Positions 8,611-16,907 are shown, numbered from the stretch's first letter. The stretch: 64,000 nucleotides of DNA from Streptomyces sp. NRRL B-1140 (GCF_001280065.1 NZ_LGEA01000001.1:372001-436000), one strand, 5' to 3'. Notes: generated from the letters alone by a model not told the origin. Translations and numbers: made by a program.

Positions 8611-8625
8611 CGATAATCATTTTCA
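8611..8625 (-). promoter_or_regulatory. Zur-like operator upstream of the metallophore operon
   Basis: On the minus strand the sequence reads TGAAAAT-G-ATTATCG, a 7-1-7 inverted repeat with 5 of 7 matching pairs. It is embedded in unusually AT-rich DNA for this genome. Actinobacterial Zur boxes are of the type TGAAAATNATTTTCA, so zinc-dependent repression of the ATP-grasp operon is the natural reading. It lies about 92 bp upstream of GTG 8519. A Fur-type protein is the alternative, because the box also resembles the enterobacterial Fur consensus; streptomycete iron control normally uses DtxR-type boxes with a different sequence. Confidence 0.65.
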
Positions 8626-8727
8626 TTGTCATCTGATCGAGCGAAAGATCTTCCCGAGAACCCGCGAATCCCGCCCCGGCGGCCGAGGCGCCCTCACCTC
8701 TCCGCTTCACCGCCCGCCGAACGCGTC

Positions 8728-8760
8728 GAGGGCGAGGGGCTTCCACAGCCCCTCGCCCTC
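8728..8760 (-). terminator. Hairpin terminator after the amidase gene
   Basis: Perfect 14-bp inverted repeat GAGGGCGAGGGGCT / AGCCCCTCGCCCTC with a 5-nt loop (TCCAC), starting 18 bp beyond the amidase stop. No long U-tract follows, which is common in streptomycetes. Confidence 0.8.
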
Positions 8761-8778
8761 GTCACGACCCTCCGCCGC

Positions 8779-9840
8779 TCAGGTCTCCTTCCACACCAGC
8801 ACGGTCAGTACGGCGCTGACGACGGTGACCGGTACGGCGCCCTGGTTCAGCAGCCGCACCCGCATGCTCCGGCCCGACGCGACCCGCTTCGTGACGGGCA
8901 CGACCACGAAGGTGCCGCCGCCCGTCCCGACGATCTCGTGGATCGGGTGGTCCACGCGCTGCTCGTCGTCCTCGTACTCCGTCATGCGCGCCTGGACGAC
9001 GGCGCCCGCCGGCAGTCCGTCGATGTGCAGGCTGAGGGTTCCGCCGAAGCGGGCCGGGCCGCGGGCGAAGACGCTTCCCCCGGTGGCGTGGTCGCCGGTC
9101 TCGTCGGTCCATTCCGCGGTGAACTCGACCGAGTCCCACGCGCCGGGCGCGAGGTCGTACGGCTCGGCGGCACCGAGGTTGACGTACTGGGGCATGGGGT
9201 CCTCTCCTTCCCACCGGCCCGCCGGGAGGGCCAGGGCATCGGCGACGTCGCGGCGGAAGCCGGCCATGTCGAATCCGCGCGGGTCGACCTTCCAGTCGCT
9301 CCATTCCAGGTGGCCGATGGCGCTCTTGGAGCCCCAGCCGTGCGCGCGGCAGACCGCGGCGGTCGCCTTGACCATCGCGAGGTACTGGGCGGGCGGCCAC
9401 GGATCCCTGCCGTCGCCCTTGTTCTCGCACTCCCAGCCGTAGAAGCGGGCGTTGCCGTCGACCGAGCCCGCCGAGCCGTCGTGCTCGTGCGTCGGGGGCG
9501 GATACGTTCCGTACGACTCGCCGATGACGGCGTCGAGGACGTCGCCGTCCCCGCCGCCGGCGTGGTTGGCCCGGCCGTTGCCGGTGAGGTGGACGACGCC
9601 GTCCTTGGTGATGCACCCGGTGGCGAGCGGACCGGGCAGAGCACTGTGGCCGTGGAAGATCAGCCCGACGACGTCCGTGCCGGGGCCGGTGACGGTGTGA
9701 TGGACCACCACGCCGTGCACGGGGCCCCAAGGTCCTTTGTGGTTGCGGTTGTTGGTGCGCCAGCCGGCGACTTCGTGAACGGTGCAGCCCTCGGCCTTCA
9801 ACGCGGCGACGAGCCGGGCGGCGGTGAGCGGGGTGGCCAT
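8779..9840 (-). CDS. Peptidoglycan-recognition / N-acetylmuramoyl-L-alanine amidase family protein, endolysin-like
   Basis: 353 residues. The N-terminal ~190 residues form an amidase_2/PGRP domain: VVVHHTVTG carries the first zinc-ligand His, VHLTGNGRANHAGGG and GWECENKGDG match phage-type endolysins of actinobacteria, and IGHLEWSDWKVDPRGFD carries the second His and the catalytic-loop region. The C-terminal ~150 residues (from PQYVNLGAAEPYDLAPG) look like a beta-sandwich accessory domain of unknown role. No signal peptide or lipobox is visible, as expected for a phage endolysin or a protein released by lysis. No other phage gene is nearby, so it is either a domesticated endolysin or a stand-alone autolysin. 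Start ATG at 9840. Confidence 0.8.
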   Translation of the reverse strand: MATPLTAARLVAALKAEGCTVHEVAGWRTNNRNHKGPWGPVHGVVVHHTVTGPGTDVVGLIFHGHSALPGPLATGCITKDGVVHLTGNGRANHAGGGDGDVLDAVIGESYGTYPPPTHEHDGSAGSVDGNARFYGWECENKGDGRDPWPPAQYLAMVKATAAVCRAHGWGSKSAIGHLEWSDWKVDPRGFDMAGFRRDVADALALPAGRWEGEDPMPQYVNLGAAEPYDLAPGAWDSVEFTAEWTDETGDHATGGSVFARGPARFGGTLSLHIDGLPAGAVVQARMTEYEDDEQRVDHPIHEIVGTGGGTFVVVPVTKRVASGRSMRVRLLNQGAVPVTVVSAVLTVLVWKET

Positions 9841-10106
9841 GAGTCAGTCCTCCGTTCCGGCGCGTGCGTGCCGGTCTGAAGACGGTCGATCACATGTGGG
9901 GAGCGGCCTGGTCCCGAAGAGTGGCTGATCTCGGGGCATGCTGAATTTCGCAGCGTGCCTGATCCTGCACTGCAGTTGTCAGGCCCCTATCATTCTTCCG
10001 CCGTTCGACCCGCCGCTCACCTCGCCGTACGCCCCGCACCGAAAACGGCGCGATTACGACGTCCCGGTACCGGATTCCGACCGTCCGCGAGCCGGGGCAG
10101 GGCCTG

Positions 10107-11144
10107 TCAGAGCGGGTCCGTGGCGGGTTCGGCGCGGTAGGGGTCCAGTGCCGCGGCGCGTTCGTGGTAGGGGATGCGGGAGAGCCGGGACACCATCGTC
10201 CACATGTCGCGTTCCGCGGCGAGGGTCTGCGGGAGGGCGAGGCCGAGAGAGGCCGCGAGGGGTCTGCGGCCGGTGTTGACCAGGGCGCGGACGGCCGCCG
10301 CCCACTCGTCGGTGGCGGTGACCGCCGACCGGTACCAGACGGGAACGAGCCCGGTGAGGACGACGAGGGCGCTCACCAGGGCGAGACGGTCCGGCCGGTC
10401 CCCGGCCGCCAGCGCGAGAGCCGCCGCCAGGGCGACGGCGACGTGGCCGGACAGCAGGGCCACGAAGAAGTCGACGCTGGCGCGGGCCAGTTCGCTCTGG
10501 CGGCGGATCTGGTCCGGGACGCAGCCGGTGAGTTCGTTCCACAGCAATTGGGTGTCGAGGCGGTAGCGGTCCCAGCCGTACTCCTCGAAGCGGCGGATGG
10601 CGTTCCCGAGCCGGGTCGGGGCGATCTGGTCGTCGGCGATCGGGAACCGGGCGAACCGCTCGCGCAGCAGCCCGCGCTGCACAGCGGTGCGGCGCCGGTC
10701 CCGCCTGGCGGCCCGGGCGAGCCGCGGGTCGGCCAGCAGCCGGGCGAGCTCCTGCGCGTCCCCGGGCCCCAGCGTTCCCTGATCGGCCGCGCGGCGTTCC
10801 AGACGGAGCACGGTCAGCCGGTCCGCGAGGAACGCCCTGGTCCGACGGCTGCGGCGGCAGCCCGCTTCGAAGGCCCGGGCCGGCCACAGCAGGTACCCCT
10901 CCAGGACCCGGTAGAGCGCGTTCTGGCAGGCGTTGGCGACGAGGCCGAGCAGCAGCGCCCCGGTCAGCAGGGTGAGGCCGGTGCCGGGTGCGTTCGCGCC
11001 GCGCAGCCGTTCGAACGGGCCGAGGCCGCGAAGGCTCGGGGCGACGGCGAGCAGGAAGACGGCCAGGTTCAGCGCGGTGGGCAGGATCCAGCCCACGAGC
11101 AGGGTCCAGGCCCCGCCCAGCACCCCCTTGGCGATGTCACCCAT
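10107..11144 (-). CDS. Hypothetical multi-pass membrane protein
   Basis: 345 residues starting MGDIAKGVLGGAW at ATG 11144; a longer in-frame extension overlaps the upstream gene and is rejected. Four hydrophobic segments are visible: about residues 8-33 (TLLVGWILPTALNLAVFLL), 50-73 (LLTGALLLGLVANA), and two near residues 230-300 (FFVALLSGHVAVALAAALAL and LVSALVVLTGLVPVW). Between them is a long Arg/Ala-rich soluble region. I do not recognise the family. It overlaps the upstream gene by 8 bp, so the two form a translationally coupled pair and probably act together. Confidence 0.7.
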   Translation of the reverse strand: MGDIAKGVLGGAWTLLVGWILPTALNLAVFLLAVAPSLRGLGPFERLRGANAPGTGLTLLTGALLLGLVANACQNALYRVLEGYLLWPARAFEAGCRRSRRTRAFLADRLTVLRLERRAADQGTLGPGDAQELARLLADPRLARAARRDRRRTAVQRGLLRERFARFPIADDQIAPTRLGNAIRRFEEYGWDRYRLDTQLLWNELTGCVPDQIRRQSELARASVDFFVALLSGHVAVALAAALALAAGDRPDRLALVSALVVLTGLVPVWYRSAVTATDEWAAAVRALVNTGRRPLAASLGLALPQTLAAERDMWTMVSRLSRIPYHERAAALDPYRAEPATDPL

Positions 11145-11652
11145 CGGCGGGGTCGGGCCATTCGTCGTCGTCGGAGCCGGTGCTGGGTCCGGGTGGGGTG
11201 TGGCCGGCCGGGGTTCCGTACCCGCCGGGGCGTGCGTGACCGGCGGGCCAGGTCCGCTTCGGCTTCTCGGCGGGGCGCAGCGTGCGCAGGCCGTCCTCCA
11301 CCCGGTCGAGGGCCAGGGCGAGAGCGGCACCGGAGGCCAGGGCCCGGACCGGCTCGGCTGCCGCGAGACGGTCCCGGAGCAGGGCGACGAGGTCGAGCGT
11401 GACGTGACCGGTCCGGGAGATCTCGTCCACGGCCGCGTCGCACTGGTCTCTCAACGCGATGAGCTCATCCGAGTCCCGCAGCAGTGTGAGGTCGGACCGC
11501 ACCTTTGTGAGCACGTCGAGGAGTGCGCCGGCGGCCTCGTCCGTGCGCGGAGCGGGTATGGGCTGCCACGCGCCACCACCGATCGTGATGTGCGCGGACT
11601 CATCGGTGTGACCCGTGGACGTGCTCTCCGGCCGCTCCCCCTCTGCTGCCAT
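11137..11652 (-). CDS. Hypothetical protein, first gene of a two-gene operon
   Basis: 171 residues (MAAEGERPESTSTGHTDES). The central part (residues ~40-125) is predicted mostly helical and contains an acidic stretch ALLDVLTKVRSDLTLLRDSD; the C terminus is Pro/Gly-rich and acidic (GSDDDEWPDPADG). No membrane segment or catalytic motif is visible. It is coupled to the downstream membrane protein by an 8-bp overlap. Function unknown. Confidence 0.65.
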   Translation of the reverse strand: MAAEGERPESTSTGHTDESAHITIGGGAWQPIPAPRTDEAAGALLDVLTKVRSDLTLLRDSDELIALRDQCDAAVDEISRTGHVTLDLVALLRDRLAAAEPVRALASGAALALALDRVEDGLRTLRPAEKPKRTWPAGHARPGGYGTPAGHTPPGPSTGSDDDEWPDPADG

Positions 11653-11775
11653 CGACTCTCCTCCGTTCGCTGCCTCGCTCGGCCGGTTCGGTGATCCAAC
11701 CGCATCCCGGGAGGGCTGGGCAATGTGGGGGGTGCGTCATCAGCGCGATTCCGGGACGCCGGAGGTTCGGGCATG

Positions 11776-11817
11776 GGAAGGGGCCGGTTCCGGCGGTGAG
11801 GCCGGGACCGGCCCTTC
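11776..11817 (-). terminator. Hairpin terminator after the imine-reductase-like gene
   Basis: Near-perfect inverted repeat: GAAGGGGCCGGTTCCGGC pairs with GCCGGGACCGGCCCTTC across a short loop, with one bulged G. It lies 33 bp beyond the stop of the minus-strand gene ending at 11850. Confidence 0.7.
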
Positions 11818-11849
11818 GTCAAGGGGTGAAGCGCTACCGGACCCGCTGC

Positions 11850-12737
11850 CTACCGGCTGGGGCGGCGGTACGCCTTCACGACGCTTGCGTAGCTGTTCCT
11901 GGCGTGGCCCTGGGCGATGACCCCCTCCATCAGCGACTCGGAGTACTTGGGCAGTTCGGTGTCGACGCCGAGGGCCTCGGACTCCTCGACGAGGTGCTTG
12001 AGCGCGCCGAGGTGCGTCTCCAGGGTGGCGTCGTTGGCCGGGTACTTCTCGTCGCCGGCGTCGATCTGCGCGGCGTAGTCGGCCGTGAACATCTTGATGG
12101 CGTCGAGCCACATGTGGGCCCAGGGCAGGAACTCCTGCGCTTTGACGCCGCCGGTCTCCACGATGGCCACGCCGTGCAGGAAGCTGTTGAGGGCCCCCCA
12201 CATCAGACCGAGCAGCGACACGTCGAACAGGGCGGGCTTGCCGTGGTCGGTACCGAGGTAGGTGGTGCCGCCGCCGAGGAGCTTCAGCACGGGCTCGTGG
12301 GCGTCGAAGACGGCCTGGTCACCCGCGTAGAAGAGGACGGAGGTCTCGGCGCCGATGCCGGGCGGGGTGATCATGATGGCGCCGTCGAGGTACTGCGCGC
12401 CGTTCTTCTCCGCCCACGCGGCGGTCCGGCGGGCCTGCTCGGAGGAGCCCGTGGTCAGATTGACGACGGTCCTGCCGCGCACGGCGTCGCCGAGCGAGCC
12501 GATGACGTCGTGCACCACGTCGTACGTCGAGACGCACACGACCACCAGGTCGCTCGCGGCGACGGCGTCGGCGGGGGTCGCGGCGAGGACCGCGCCGTCC
12601 TCGACGAGGCCGTCGGCCTTGTCCGCCGAACGGTTCCACACGGTGGTGGCGTGACCCGCCTTCAGGAAGGCGGCGGCCAGGGCCTGCCCCATCAGGCCGA
12701 GGCCGAGCACCGACACCGAGGTGTGGTTGTCACCCAT
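11850..12737 (-). CDS. NAD(P)-dependent oxidoreductase, imine-reductase / 3-hydroxyisobutyrate-dehydrogenase-like family
   Basis: 295 residues. The N-terminal Rossmann fold has VLGLGLMGQALAAAFL and the NADPH-preferring TTVWNRSADKAD segment after beta-2, the signature of the imine-reductase/6-phosphogluconate-dehydrogenase-like group. The substrate strand reads YLDGAIMITPPGIG, and the helical C-terminal domain (GKPALFDVSLLGLMWGALNSFLHG) matches the dimerisation domain of streptomycete imine reductases, where the catalytic Lys of hydroxyacid dehydrogenases is replaced. Starts at ATG 12737 with GGAGGAACTGATTC upstream. Physiological substrate unknown. Confidence 0.82.
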   Translation of the reverse strand: MGDNHTSVSVLGLGLMGQALAAAFLKAGHATTVWNRSADKADGLVEDGAVLAATPADAVAASDLVVVCVSTYDVVHDVIGSLGDAVRGRTVVNLTTGSSEQARRTAAWAEKNGAQYLDGAIMITPPGIGAETSVLFYAGDQAVFDAHEPVLKLLGGGTTYLGTDHGKPALFDVSLLGLMWGALNSFLHGVAIVETGGVKAQEFLPWAHMWLDAIKMFTADYAAQIDAGDEKYPANDATLETHLGALKHLVEESEALGVDTELPKYSESLMEGVIAQGHARNSYASVVKAYRRPSR

Positions 12738-12824
12738 GAATCAGTTCCTCCAGGTACGAAGTGGGTGTGCTGAGCGAACCGGCACGCTGAGCGCGCCGGT
12801 GAGAGAGCGGTCCGGGGCGTCGTC

Positions 12825-13043
12825 TCAGAGAAAGACGGTGCCGGGCTCCGGGCCGGCCAGGGCGCGGCCCCGAGGCGCGAGACCGACGTCGATGTCGGCC
12901 GGCGCGTGCAGCGAGAAGCCCTGGACGTCGCGGTGGCAGCGCTGCGGGTGGACGTCGCGCGTTTTGCCCGCGAGGGGCCCGAACCGGCCCTTCCTGAGAC
13001 TGCCGATGATGATGACCGGCCGCAGTCGTTCCTTCCCGGCCAC
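12825..13043 (-). pseudogene. Probable remnant of an NADPH-dependent FMN reductase gene
   Basis: A 72-codon frame begins at GTG 13043 with a good ribosome site (GGGAGG, 9 nt upstream). Its first ~25 residues, RPVIIIGSLRKGRFGP, match the flavodoxin-fold start of NADPH-dependent FMN reductases (usually IIGSTREGRFGP). After LAGK the similarity stops and the frame closes far short of the ~180-190 residues usual for the family. I see no convincing continuation in the other frames. It lies directly upstream of the imine-reductase-like gene. Most likely a truncated gene; a short unrelated peptide is possible. Confidence 0.35.
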
Positions 13044-13218
13044 CTGCCCCCGCCTCCCGCGCCGACGCCGAACCGCTTCTCCTCCAGGAACCCTGGCGTC
13101 TGCCCCTTCGGATCTGCTTCGGACGACTTCGGAAACGCTGCGGGAAAGCCCGAAGGGACGGTGGCGGAGCCCTTTCGCCGCACGTCGGCGCCGGTCGTCG
13201 GCCGGTTACGCTGAGATC

Positions 13219-16200
13219 ATGGAATTCGGGGTGCTGGGGCCGCTGGAGGTGCGCACGGACGAGGGTCGTCTCGTGCGGGTCCCCGAAGTCAAGGTGCGCA
13301 TGCTCCTCGCCGATCTGCTCGCCCACCACGGGCAGGTCGTCCCGGCGGCGCGGCTCATCGAGGACCTGTGGGGCGGCTCGACCTTCACGGCCCGGCCGAC
13401 GGCGTCGCTCCAGGCCAAAGTCTCCCAGCTGCGGCGCGCGTTGGAGGACGCGGAGGCGGGGAGCCGGGAACTGATCGCGCACCGGCCGCCCGGATACGCC
13501 CTGGGCATCCCGGCCGGTGCGCTCGACGCCGGACGGTTCCGCGAACTGGTCGCCCGGGCCAGGTCCGGCGCGGACCCCGTGACGCGGGCGGCGCTGTACA
13601 CCGAGGCGCTGGCCCTGTGGCGCGGCCCCGCGTTCGCCGAGTTCACGGACCAGCCGTCGGTACGGCCGACGGCGGCGAGCCTGGAGGAGGAGCGCCTGAC
13701 GGCCGTGGAGGAACACACCGCGGTGCGGCTGGAGTTGGGTGAACACAGCCTGCTGGTCGGCGAGTTGACAGAGCTGGTCGAGCAGCATCCGCTGCGCGAG
13801 GGCCTGCGGGGTGCGCTGATGTGGGCGCTGTACCGGGCGGGACGCTCCTCCGATGCCCTCGACTGCTTCAACGACCTGCGTCGCCGGCTCGACGAGGAGC
13901 TGGGGCTGACACCGGGACCGTCCCTGGAGGCGCTGCAGCAGGCGATCCTGCGCCATGACCCGGTTCTGGCCCGGCCGGAGCCGCCCGCGCCGTCCCATGC
14001 GGTGATGCGGGCGGGCCCGGCGCCGACAGGTTCGGCCACACCCCTGGTGGGCCGCGAGCAGGACGTCCCGGCGATCCGGGCCCTGCTCTTACAGCGCCGC
14101 CTGGTGACGCTCACCGGCCCGGGAGGGGTCGGCAAGACGCGTCTGGCCCAGGCCGCCGCGGAGAATCTGGCGGGCGCGTTCGGCGAGGGCATCCGGCTGG
14201 TGGAGCTCGCGGACGCCGGGGGCCTGGAGCGGTTCGCCGGCGCGGAGGCGCTGGCCGAACAGGTGATGGCGGCGCTGGGCATCCGGGAGAACGCCTCCGA
14301 CGACGCCGAGGGCCCGGCGGACCGGCTGGCGAACGCGCTGGCCGGGCGGCGGCTGCTGCTCGTGCTGGACAACTGCGAACACGTCGTGGAGGCCGTCGCG
14401 CACCTGACCGGCCTGCTGCTCAGCCGGGCCCCGCACCTGCACATCCTGACGACCAGCCAGGAACCCCTGCGGACCCGTGACGAGACGGTGTACCCGGTGG
14501 CGCCGCTGTCGCTCCCCCCGGAGAACGACCCGGATCTCGACGCCCTGACGAGCGCGGGGGCCGTACGTCTCTTCGTGGACAGGACCAGGGCGACGGACCC
14601 GGACTTCGTGCTGGACGCCACCACCGCCCCGCTCGTCGCGGATGTCTGCCGACGCCTCGACGGCATCCCGCTCGCCCTGGAACTGGCCGCCACACGCGTG
14701 CGGTCGCTGGGCATCGCGGAGCTGCACGACCGGCTCGACGACCGCTTCGAGGTACTCAACAGCGGTTACCGTGACGCCCCTTCGCGCCACCGGACGCTGC
14801 AGGCCACGCTCGACTGGAGCTGGAGCCTGCTCGACGACCGGGAACGGACCGTGCTGCGCAGGCTGTCGGTGTTCGGCGAGGGGTGCGGGCTGCGGGCCGC
14901 CGAGGACGTGTGCTCCGGCGGCGGCGTGTCCCCCGCCGACGTCCTCGACGCGCTGAGCCTGCTCGTGGAGCGCTCCCTGGCCGTCCGCACGGAAGGGCCG
15001 CGGGGTCCGCGCTACCGGCTGCTGGAGTCGGTCGCGGTCTACGCGCGTGACAGGCTCGCCGAGTCCGGTGAGCACGCCGAGACCGCCGCCCGGCACCTGC
15101 GCCACTGCGTCCGCCTCGCCGAGCGGGCCCGGCCGCGTCTGCACGAGCGGGAGCAGTCCCGCTGGCTGCGGTACCTGGACCTGGAGGCGGCGAACGTGCA
15201 ACGCGCGCTGGCCGAGGCCGACCGGTCAGGGGCCGCGCAGGAGGCGCTGCGCCTGGTCAACTCGCTGACCTGGTACTGGTACGTCCGAGGTCGGCTGGGC
15301 GAGGCCCGCAGGGCGCTGGCGACGGCCCTGGACACGCCGGGCGAGGCCGCGCCCGCGGAGCGCCTGGAGGCGGAGTTCTGGTACACGGGCATCCGTCTGC
15401 TGCTCGGCGAGCACGACGGGGAGTGCGACGCCCCGCAGGAGTACCCGCCGGAGTCGACCCTGGAGTCGACCAGGGCCCAGTGGTTCCTGGCGCACGCCCA
15501 GTGGACGGTGGGGGCGCTGGCCGAGGGGGAACAGCGGGTCGAGCGGGTCCTGGTCCGCTTCCGCACCCTGCGTGACGCGTGGGGCACCGCCGCCGCCCTG
15601 ACCACGCGCGCGTGCTTCGCCCTGGCCCGCGGCGACCTCGAGACGCTGCGCGGCGACGCCGAGGAGGCCCGCGCCCACTTCGCGGAGCTGGGCGACCTGT
15701 GGGGCCGGCTGAAGACGACCGACGTGCTCGGCAGGCTCGCCGAGATCAACGGCGACTACGACCTGGCGGACCGCCTGCACCGGGAGAGCCTGCGGATCGC
15801 CCAGGCCCTGGAGACCTGGCCGGAGATGTCCGCGAAGCTGTCGGGACTCGGCCGGATCGCCCTGCTCACCCAGCGCTACGACGAGGCGGACGAGCTGCAC
15901 ACGCGCGCGCTGCGGATCGCGGTCGGGCAGGGCAACCGGCCGGCCGAGCAGTTCGCCGCGCTGGGCCTCGCGCTCAGCGCGCGCCGCCAGGGCCGGCTGG
16001 ACGCCGCCGAGGAGAGGCTGCGGCCCTGGCTCGCCTGGAACCGCCGCCGCGGGGACGCCCCCGGTCTCGCGCTGGTCCTGGCCGAACTGGGCTTCATCGC
16101 CGAGCAGCGCGGCGACGCCGACCGCGCCCTGGCCTGTCACCGGGACGGCCTCGCGGCCGCCGCGACGACCAAGGACCCCCGCTCGATCGCCCTGGCCCTC

Positions 16201-16452
16201 GAGGGCCTGGCGGGCGCGTACTCCCTGTCCGGGGCGACGCGACGGGCGGCCCGCCTCATCGGGACGGCAGCGGCGACCCGCGAACGGGCCGGCGCCCCGC
16301 ACCCTCCGGCGGAGCGGGGGGACGTGGAGCGCATCGCGGCCCGGCTGCGCGCCGCGCTGGACGAGGAGACATACGCGAGCGAGTTCACCGAGGGGACCCG
16401 GCGCGGCCATGAGGCGGAGGTCCTGGCGGAGGGACACCCGCCGACACCGTGA
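13219..16452 (+). CDS. Large AfsR-like transcriptional regulator (OmpR-type DNA-binding, BTAD, NB-ARC/STAND ATPase, TPR)
   Basis: 1077 residues from ATG 13219. Residues 1-95 are the winged-helix DNA-binding domain (MEFGVLGPLEVR...VPAARLIEDLWGG), ~100-255 the BTAD domain (SLEEERLTAVEEHTAVRLELG), ~275-560 the ATPase with P-loop GPGGVGKT at residues 300-307 and Walker B LLLVLDNCEHV, then a winged-helix/TPR arm to the C terminus with repeated LGRLAEINGDYDLADRLH-type units. This is the architecture of global AfsR-type activators and of large pathway regulators. Residue 291 is encoded by the rare TTA codon (14089-14091), so translation should depend on the bldA tRNA. Targets are not evident; it is followed by a small DUF3253 gene and is divergent from the FMN-reductase remnant. 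Confidence 0.9.
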   Translation: MEFGVLGPLEVRTDEGRLVRVPEVKVRMLLADLLAHHGQVVPAARLIEDLWGGSTFTARPTASLQAKVSQLRRALEDAEAGSRELIAHRPPGYALGIPAGALDAGRFRELVARARSGADPVTRAALYTEALALWRGPAFAEFTDQPSVRPTAASLEEERLTAVEEHTAVRLELGEHSLLVGELTELVEQHPLREGLRGALMWALYRAGRSSDALDCFNDLRRRLDEELGLTPGPSLEALQQAILRHDPVLARPEPPAPSHAVMRAGPAPTGSATPLVGREQDVPAIRALLLQRRLVTLTGPGGVGKTRLAQAAAENLAGAFGEGIRLVELADAGGLERFAGAEALAEQVMAALGIRENASDDAEGPADRLANALAGRRLLLVLDNCEHVVEAVAHLTGLLLSRAPHLHILTTSQEPLRTRDETVYPVAPLSLPPENDPDLDALTSAGAVRLFVDRTRATDPDFVLDATTAPLVADVCRRLDGIPLALELAATRVRSLGIAELHDRLDDRFEVLNSGYRDAPSRHRTLQATLDWSWSLLDDRERTVLRRLSVFGEGCGLRAAEDVCSGGGVSPADVLDALSLLVERSLAVRTEGPRGPRYRLLESVAVYARDRLAESGEHAETAARHLRHCVRLAERARPRLHEREQSRWLRYLDLEAANVQRALAEADRSGAAQEALRLVNSLTWYWYVRGRLGEARRALATALDTPGEAAPAERLEAEFWYTGIRLLLGEHDGECDAPQEYPPESTLESTRAQWFLAHAQWTVGALAEGEQRVERVLVRFRTLRDAWGTAAALTTRACFALARGDLETLRGDAEEARAHFAELGDLWGRLKTTDVLGRLAEINGDYDLADRLHRESLRIAQALETWPEMSAKLSGLGRIALLTQRYDEADELHTRALRIAVGQGNRPAEQFAALGLALSARRQGRLDAAEERLRPWLAWNRRRGDAPGLALVLAELGFIAEQRGDADRALACHRDGLAAAATTKDPRSIALALEGLAGAYSLSGATRRAARLIGTAAATRERAGAPHPPAERGDVERIAARLRAALDEETYASEFTEGTRRGHEAEVLAEGHPPTP

Positions 16453-16578
16453 GCCGGCAGCCCTCCGCCGCCGCCTCCCCCGGGCAGCTCGTGATCGTCG
16501 CGGATGCCCGCCCCGGCCTGCACCGCGACCGGCGTGCGTGACAGTCACCCTCGCGCGAACGGTGCCAGACTGGATGGC

Positions 16579-16854
16579 GTGGCACAGGCGGATCGGCAGC
16601 CCACCCGGCGGCTGGAGCAGGTCATCATGGACCTGCTGGAGCGGCGTGCGCCCACTTCTTCCATCTGTCCTTCCGACGCGGCCCGGGAGGCCTACGAAGG
16701 CGACGACGAAGGCTGGCGGGCCTTGATGGAACCGGCCCGCCGAGCCGCCTGGCGTCTGGTGGCGGCCGGAAAGGTCGAGGTGACCCAGGCAGGCCGGCCC
16801 GTCGCGGAGTCCGAGGCGCGCGGCCCCCTCCGCATCCGACGCGCGGGCCGGTGA
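16579..16854 (+). CDS. DUF3253 family small protein
   Basis: 91 residues from GTG 16579 (VAQADRQPTRRLEQVIMDLLERR). The pattern TSSICPSDAAREA, then WRALMEPARRAAWRLVAAGKVEVTQAGRPV and the ending ARGPLRIR is the full-length DUF3253 signature, a small winged-helix-like domain of unknown function common in actinobacteria. A longer in-frame extension upstream lacks family similarity. Its 3' end overlaps the first copy of a 31-bp tandem repeat. Confidence 0.75.
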   Translation: MAQADRQPTRRLEQVIMDLLERRAPTSSICPSDAAREAYEGDDEGWRALMEPARRAAWRLVAAGKVEVTQAGRPVAESEARGPLRIRRAGR

Positions 16855-16907
16855 CGGCCCGGTCGCACGTGATCCGGGCCGGTGACGGGCCGGCCGCACA
16901 CGATCCG
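16845..16907. repeat. 31/32-bp imperfect tandem duplication
   Basis: Two adjacent copies beginning GGGCCGGTGACGG and ending GATCCG (16845-16875 and 16876-16907). The first copy overlaps the last codons and stop of the DUF3253 gene, so the duplication recreates a GTGA stop context downstream. The rest of the stretch up to the response-regulator gene shows only scattered GATCCGG fragments. Confidence 0.7.

Noticed and set aside
8611..8625. Reading the palindrome as an iron (Fur or DtxR) box
   Set aside because: It resembles the enterobacterial Fur consensus, but streptomycete iron genes use DtxR/DmdR boxes of a different sequence, and the Zur-type match is closer.
933..8636. Several long open frames opposite the metallophore operon (for example 933-2348, 3143-4483, 6154-8250 and 7353-8636 on the plus strand)
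   Set aside because: They are mirror-frame artefacts of high third-position GC; the products are low-complexity Arg/Gly/Pro-rich with no family features, while the opposite strand holds coherent enzymes with coupled starts.
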